Source: Ruminococcoides sp052118065
Lineage (GTDB): Bacteria; Bacillota; Clostridia; Oscillospirales; Acutalibacteraceae
Length of the DNA stretch: 64,000 bases
Assembly (NCBI GenBank): GCA_052118065.1
Contig: JBQKHY010000008.1
Coordinates: 35,138 to 99,137 of the forward strand
Direction of reading: 5' to 3'
The notes under the pieces were generated by a model that saw only the letters and a program-made list of their open reading frames with translations, had not been told where the DNA came from and searched no databases. Made by a program: the position numbers and the translations under genes. This document shows, one piece after another, positions 59,325 through 64,000 of the stretch (positions within the stretch are counted from its first letter, which is position 1; each line of letters starts with the position of its first letter).

Positions 59325-59753
59325 ATGTTATCCATTATTGTTTTGTCAGTTATTATGGTGATAGCTACTATTGAAGATATTGTTCTAAGGCAATTACCTA
59401 TTATTTGTTTTTCATTATTTGATGTTTATTTGACAGTTTATACCTTGTATAAAAATACTTTCGAAATTGGAATGATTTATGGACTTATTATTGGTAGTGT
59501 TCCTTTCCTTATTATGGCTCTGTTGAAGTATGGCGGCATTGGTGATGTTATTATGATGGGAACACTTGGCTATTATTTTGGAATATACTATGTTGATGTT
59601 ATTATCATTATTTCTTTTTTATTTTTTATTGTTTTTAGTATTATTATTAAAGTTAAATATAAAATAAAAAGAATTAAAAAAAGAAAAATTGAATTACCTT
59701 TTGCACCATTTGCGTTAATTGGATATAGTATTGTTCTGTTTATGCTATTATAG
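59325..59753 (+). CDS. Second A24-type prepilin peptidase-like protein (142 aa)
   Basis: A polytopic membrane protein with the first Asp in 'TIEDIVLRQLPIICF' and the second in 'YGGIGDVIMMGTLGYY' (GxGD). It lacks a methyltransferase domain, like TadV. I chose the ATG at 59325 because AAAGG lies upstream; the frame is open further back but that part would be inside the terminator. It may process a different substrate from the enzyme at 55108. Confidence 0.78.
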   Translation: MLSIIVLSVIMVIATIEDIVLRQLPIICFSLFDVYLTVYTLYKNTFEIGMIYGLIIGSVPFLIMALLKYGGIGDVIMMGTLGYYFGIYYVDVIIIISFLFFIVFSIIIKVKYKIKRIKKRKIELPFAPFALIGYSIVLFMLL

Positions 59754-59775
59754 TTTTATTTTATAAACTTTTTTA

Positions 59776-59792
59776 TCATTATATAGTTAGGA
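59776..59792 (+). promoter_or_regulatory. TCATTATAT box of the 59817 gene
   Basis: TCATTATATAGTTAGGA, 24 bases before the ATG; GAAGG lies between them. Confidence 0.6.
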
Positions 59793-59816
59793 TATAAAAC
59801 GAAAGAAGGTTTTATA

Positions 59817-62800
59817 ATGCAAAAAAATATTGACAGTAACATACTTGATAATTATTTTGAATTTGACACAGAAAGTGCCATTGGTTCAATTAATGAATTC
59901 AACAACTTTGAAGGCGATAGAAACGAATTTAAAAATTATGTTAATAATATCCGTAAGGGTATTGCAAACAGTGATGATGTAAATATCAATTCTAATATTA
60001 GTAATAACGAAAATAGTGATTACAATTTTGGCTATGTATTAGGTACTAATATAGCGAAAGTTACTCCTATGACCTATAAAGAACTTAATATCACTGTTTA
60101 TAACAATAACTACTTTTTTAAAAATGATATTGATAAGGAATTCACTGTTGATAATATTACTAAATTAAGAAATAATCCGGGATATACTTTAGTTGTTAAC
60201 AATGATAATAACAAGTATGGTTTAGTTGGTGTGTCTGGTAATCTGGTTTATGGTAACCCAGATGATTTTAATGGTATATCAAAGTTTGAAAACTTAGATT
60301 TTGCCAATCGTTATAATCTTGATGGTGAATTAATTAATAAGTTAGATGTTCAAGACAAAAAAGTTACTCTCCAAAATGTACAAAAGGAACTTACTTCTAA
60401 AATTAATGGTAGGAATAGTACCACTATTGAAGATAATTTTATCAAAAGTATTGATGTTATTATTGATAAGTACAGTAAAGCATCAAAACAATTGGAAGAT
60501 GCTGAAAACAGTGATAAAATACAAAATATTAAGGATAGTGTAAATGCTAAACTTAGTGAACTTCAAAATGTGAGAGACTCGATTGAACACAGAAGTAAGC
60601 TAATTGATAATATAGGTAAAATTGCAAGTTTTCAAAACCCTAGCGACTATTTTAATGACGATACTCAAAAAGAAAATGAATTTTACAAAGAGGTATTTGA
60701 TTTATCTGCAAAAGGTCAACTAGTTGAAACTAAGGAAGCATATAATGATTTAATTGCTAGTAAGAATAATGATATTGTATCAATATCAAATGATACATTA
60801 TTTGAGACAGTTAATAATATTAAGCAAAATATTGTACAAGAGGATGTCACAAATAATGAAATTGTGGAACTAAAAAATGGTAAACAGATTTGGAATAGCA
60901 ATGGTGATATTGCTTTTTCACTTGATGGCAACAAAGTGGTTGTTGAAACTTATAACAAAGGAATCGCAGGTAAGATTGATAAAACAGAAATATTTGATAT
61001 TAAAGGTAATATTGTAGTAGATACTGATAACGATAAGTTTAGTTTATATAAGGTAGAAAACGGTACTGCTTATAAGGAAAAAGAAATAGAAGGTAACAAA
61101 ACAACTTATTATGATATTAGTAGTGGAGATATATCAAAAATTGAAACAACTAAAAAAGATAATATTGTAAAAGAATATTATTCTGATAAAAGGTTAACTA
61201 CTGTAGAAACATACGATAAAAAAGAAGTTATTTTATCTAAGAATGACTATATAAATGGAAAAATATCTTCTAGAGAACAGTATGAAGATGGCGTAATTCA
61301 AACTAAAGATAAATACAATTCAAATAGTGATGTTATCTCTAAAGAATATTATTCTAACAATGAAATTCAATATAGAGATAACTATGATAATGAGCAAATA
61401 TCAACTAAGGATATATATGAAGACGGTAAGTTCTCATATCAAGTACAATTTGATAAAGATAGTTTTCCTTCTAAGATAGTTCGTAATGAAGAAATTGTAA
61501 AAGTTAACTATAGTGATAATCAAATTACAAAGTTTTCTGATAATGTTGGTATTGTTTTTGACAAAGAAGGCTATAAATTAAAAGAAATCGTTTATAATGA
61601 CGATAAAATTGATACAATCAAAAATTTTAATAAATTTGAAACAGTAAGCATTGAAAAAAGAAAATATGATGAAGATAATATAGAAAAAATACAGTATTAT
61701 AATTGCATAAATAAGTTTGAAAAGCCTTTGCAGACGGAAACTTTTAATAATACTGGAGACATAGTTAAAATTCAAACTTACAAGGAAGTTAATATAGAAA
61801 TCAAAAATTGTAAGGTTGATTATATCATTGAAGATAGTATGGATAAATATAATTTGTCTACAACTATTGATATGAGTACAGAAAACAAAATTTCTATATC
61901 AAAGGAAAGTGAAAATTTAGTTCCTTATGAAAATATTGATATTTATAATAAGGAATATTTTCTTGAAGATGGTGATAAAAAGTTTAATGAAATATTTGAT
62001 GATGATTTATCAAATACTGAAGTATACATTGAAGGAAAACTTATTGATAATATCTATGTTAATAATGATAAAATAGAAAGTGGAAGCATAGAGGATAGTA
62101 ACTCTATAATTCATCTTGTATTTGATGATGAAGGTAATATTGATTATGATGATATTACCATACTTAATTCTGAAGGTGATGTTGAAACTACAGCAGATAA
62201 ATTTAATATTATCGAAATTGGAGATTATTTTAATAACATTGATACTGATAATGTAGAAAACGCATTTGAATCAATAAGTGACAAACTTTTTGAGATATTC
62301 GAAAATGTTGATAAAGTACTTATCAAAAAAGATTTTGATTTAGACTCACACCTTGAGAATTTTAAAAATGAACTGTTAGACATAAAAAACGAGATTATAG
62401 AAAGAGGTAATCTTGATAATAAAGATATATCCTCCATAAATGAATTATTCGATAAGTTTACACCGGAAAATATTGTTGAAACTGTTTCTTCCTTAGTTGC
62501 TGTTTTTGTGCCGGATAAGTCAAAGGATTATATTGATAAAGTATCAAATTTAAATAATCTTAATAGAGTTGAGATTGTTAGTGAAGGTATCAATATGATT
62601 AAAGAAAGCTCTATGTGGAAAGAAATTGACAAAGTTGATTCAAAAACAGAAAATGATGTATCTGTAACAAATGCTACAGATGATGACTCTAAGAATACTT
62701 TGGAAGTTGGGAAACATAGATTTAAGGATACTGGCTATCGTAGAGATACTATTGATGCACACCATAGACTTTGGGATAAAGTTGATGCATATAAAAAAGG

Positions 62801-63146
62801 TGTTGAGTATAAAGGAAAAGTACCAACTCGTATTGATATTATTATAGAAGCTATTAATGTTTCTAAAACAAATATAATTGAGACTTTAATAATTAGAGCA
62901 TTAGATGCAATATTTGATACTTACGAAAAGAACAAACAAGTCAAGACAAATGATGTTGATACTGACAAGGACAATGTTGAGTCTACAAATACCCCAAAAG
63001 ATACAGAAATTGAAGATGAAGATTATATCGACAATGATATGACTGACAATGTAGATACAAACTTAGAATATGGCAATAATGTGCAGGATGATATTATAAG
63101 AAATGAAAACTTCGAATTTATGAATAATCTCGATAGCATGTTTTAA
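59817..63146 (+). CDS. Large acidic protein with MORN-like repeats (1109 aa)
   Basis: No signal peptide. Residues ~1-320 are Asn/Asp-rich. Residues ~380-630 hold degenerate repeats of the form 'YYSDKRLTTVETYDKKEV' and 'YEDGKFSYQVQFDKDS', similar to MORN-type beta repeats. The C-terminal region has 'KHRFKDTGYRRDTIDAHHRLWDK' and 'SKTNIIETLIIRALDAIFDTYEK', the latter resembling a segment in the next gene. It is very acidic overall. The function is unknown; position after the pilus genes suggests an accessory or secreted-substrate role (inference). Confidence 0.68.
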   Translation: MQKNIDSNILDNYFEFDTESAIGSINEFNNFEGDRNEFKNYVNNIRKGIANSDDVNINSNISNNENSDYNFGYVLGTNIAKVTPMTYKELNITVYNNNYFFKNDIDKEFTVDNITKLRNNPGYTLVVNNDNNKYGLVGVSGNLVYGNPDDFNGISKFENLDFANRYNLDGELINKLDVQDKKVTLQNVQKELTSKINGRNSTTIEDNFIKSIDVIIDKYSKASKQLEDAENSDKIQNIKDSVNAKLSELQNVRDSIEHRSKLIDNIGKIASFQNPSDYFNDDTQKENEFYKEVFDLSAKGQLVETKEAYNDLIASKNNDIVSISNDTLFETVNNIKQNIVQEDVTNNEIVELKNGKQIWNSNGDIAFSLDGNKVVVETYNKGIAGKIDKTEIFDIKGNIVVDTDNDKFSLYKVENGTAYKEKEIEGNKTTYYDISSGDISKIETTKKDNIVKEYYSDKRLTTVETYDKKEVILSKNDYINGKISSREQYEDGVIQTKDKYNSNSDVISKEYYSNNEIQYRDNYDNEQISTKDIYEDGKFSYQVQFDKDSFPSKIVRNEEIVKVNYSDNQITKFSDNVGIVFDKEGYKLKEIVYNDDKIDTIKNFNKFETVSIEKRKYDEDNIEKIQYYNCINKFEKPLQTETFNNTGDIVKIQTYKEVNIEIKNCKVDYIIEDSMDKYNLSTTIDMSTENKISISKESENLVPYENIDIYNKEYFLEDGDKKFNEIFDDDLSNTEVYIEGKLIDNIYVNNDKIESGSIEDSNSIIHLVFDDEGNIDYDDITILNSEGDVETTADKFNIIEIGDYFNNIDTDNVENAFESISDKLFEIFENVDKVLIKKDFDLDSHLENFKNELLDIKNEIIERGNLDNKDISSINELFDKFTPENIVETVSSLVAVFVPDKSKDYIDKVSNLNNLNRVEIVSEGINMIKESSMWKEIDKVDSKTENDVSVTNATDDDSKNTLEVGKHRFKDTGYRRDTIDAHHRLWDKVDAYKKGVEYKGKVPTRIDIIIEAINVSKTNIIETLIIRALDAIFDTYEKNKQVKTNDVDTDKDNVESTNTPKDTEIEDEDYIDNDMTDNVDTNLEYGNNVQDDIIRNENFEFMNNLDSMF

Positions 63147-63160
63147 GAAGGTGATATGTT

Positions 63161-64000
63161 ATGAATAAACATGATTTTTTTGACTCTATTAAGAATGATG
63201 AAAATGAAAATATTGTTAATGCAATAGAAAACGATTCGAGCAATACAGATTTTTTTATCAAAACTATGGCATCATATTCTGATGTTGAGTTTAATACTAA
63301 TTGTTTAGATAAATATGATAGTCAAACAAGTAATGGTATTGAACCACAATTTGATGAAGTTTTTGGTGACTTATCTAATAAAGTTATTGATGATAATAGA
63401 AAAAATACAGACTCAGATGACAAGTCTGAAGAAATTATCAAAAGATTAGATAAATATTATGCACATAAAGATACCTTTGAACAATTCAATAAGTTTAAAG
63501 ATAGTTTAAGCAAAGTAACCTCTGGCGATATTAATACTAATAACATTATTGATGTTATTAAAACATATAAGGATTTTATAAATTCTAATCTTTTTGAAAC
63601 ATTAATTACTCGTGGTATAAAAATGTTTATCGAAAGAAAAGAACATAATGATGTTGATAAGGAACATAAGAATGATACAGATAAGCCAAAAGGTAAAGAT
63701 GTAGAACAAGGCCCTAGTTATGATACGGACAAGCCAGAAGTTGATGATGTAGAACTAGACTCTAGGAATGATACAGATAAGCCTGAAGTTGATGATGTAG
63801 AACTAGACACTAGGAATGATACAGATAAGCCAGAAGTTGATGATGTAGAACTAGACTCTAGGAATGATACGGATAAACCAAATGGTGATGATGTAGAACT
63901 AGACACTAGGAATGATACAGATAAGCCAGAAGTTGATGATGTAGAACTAGACTCTAGGAATGATACGGATAAACCAAATGGTGATGATGTAGAACTAGAC
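63161..64000 (+). CDS. Acidic repeat protein, 5' part (runs past the window end)
   Basis: The frame is open from the ATG at 63161 (AAGAAGGTG upstream) to the last base, 280 codons. Residues ~1-185 are acidic and helical and include 'INSNLFETLITRGIKMFIERKE', related to the C-terminal motif of the preceding protein. From residue ~186 it consists of 20-residue repeats of the type DTDKPEVDDVELDSRN. Such acidic tandem repeats are typical of surface or extended spacer regions. The 3' end is missing. Confidence 0.72.
   Translation, partial: MNKHDFFDSIKNDENENIVNAIENDSSNTDFFIKTMASYSDVEFNTNCLDKYDSQTSNGIEPQFDEVFGDLSNKVIDDNRKNTDSDDKSEEIIKRLDKYYAHKDTFEQFNKFKDSLSKVTSGDINTNNIIDVIKTYKDFINSNLFETLITRGIKMFIERKEHNDVDKEHKNDTDKPKGKDVEQGPSYDTDKPEVDDVELDSRNDTDKPEVDDVELDTRNDTDKPEVDDVELDSRNDTDKPNGDDVELDTRNDTDKPEVDDVELDSRNDTDKPNGDDVELD
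63721..64000 (+). repeat. 60-bp (and 57/60-like) tandem repeats at the window end
   Basis: Units alternate between two near-identical versions (PEVDDVELD and PNGDDVELD), with SRN and TRN also alternating. About four and a half copies are visible and the array continues beyond the window. Confidence 0.85.

Noticed and set aside
63718..63906. Minus-strand Ser/Thr-rich ORF over the acidic repeats
   Set aside because: It is the complement of the plus-strand 60-bp repeats and has no ribosome binding site.
1..64000. Prophage interpretation of the element
   Set aside because: No capsid, portal, terminase, tail or lysis genes were recognised; pilus and ATPase genes fit a conjugative or plasmid-like element better.

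Overview
The window is strongly A+T-rich, gene-dense and almost entirely plus-strand. Purine-rich ribosome binding sites, intrinsic terminators, a sortase-type (VKTG) surface protein, BIG2 and transglutaminase secreted proteins and IS200/IS605 transposition point to a Bacillota host, most likely an anaerobic gut-type Clostridia (Ruminococcus-like); this is inference. From about 14.9 kb onward it reads as a large conjugative or plasmid-like element. It carries its own SSB-like protein, sliding clamp, ArdA and ArdC antirestriction proteins, an orphan adenine methyltransferase, a replication-relaxation protein, a HerA/VirB4-type ATPase and a complete Tad pilus operon. No integrase, phage structural gene, tRNA or rRNA was found.

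Layout: (1) 1-5.5 kb, cell-surface and secreted proteins (Cna-B/SpaA protein, BspA-like lipoprotein, BIG2-transglutaminase protein). (2) 5.5-14.8 kb, an accessory island of toxin-antitoxin and probable defence genes: HicB-like protein, MqsR-like toxin, an MqsA zinc-finger/Panacea antitoxin, an ADP-ribosyltransferase toxin, a C39-like peptidase with a membrane partner, and an ABC-type ATPase with a TOPRIM protein. These use ordinary SigA-like promoters. (3) 14.9-38.7 kb, a run of uniformly formatted cassettes. Each has a TCATTATAT-type box, then a structured 5' leader predicted to fold as an H-type pseudoknot, then one to four small genes and a strong terminator. The cassettes hold the antirestriction genes, dnaN, methyltransferase, LRR proteins and many unknowns. 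They are interrupted by an IS605 element, a GNAT toxin-antitoxin pair, decayed transposon debris and a 17-repeat type V-A-like CRISPR array with no cas genes. (4) 39-49 kb, SSB-like, membrane, replication-relaxation and HerA/VirB4 genes. (5) 49-57 kb, the Tad pilus operon (CpaB, CpaE, TadA, TadB, TadC, Flp, prepilin peptidase, TadE-like, and a TadG-like protein ending in a cell-wall-hydrolase-like domain). (6) 57-64 kb, a probable annealing protein, a second prepilin peptidase and two large acidic proteins, the last cut by the window end.

The most interesting signals are the 14-copy pseudoknot leader with compensatory changes in both helices, the shared TCATTATAT box that continues through the Tad region, the cas-less Cas12a-type array whose hairpin core also occurs in several of the element's terminators, and the three-gene MqsR/Panacea/ART locus. 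All functional statements come from reading motifs by eye; no database search was run.
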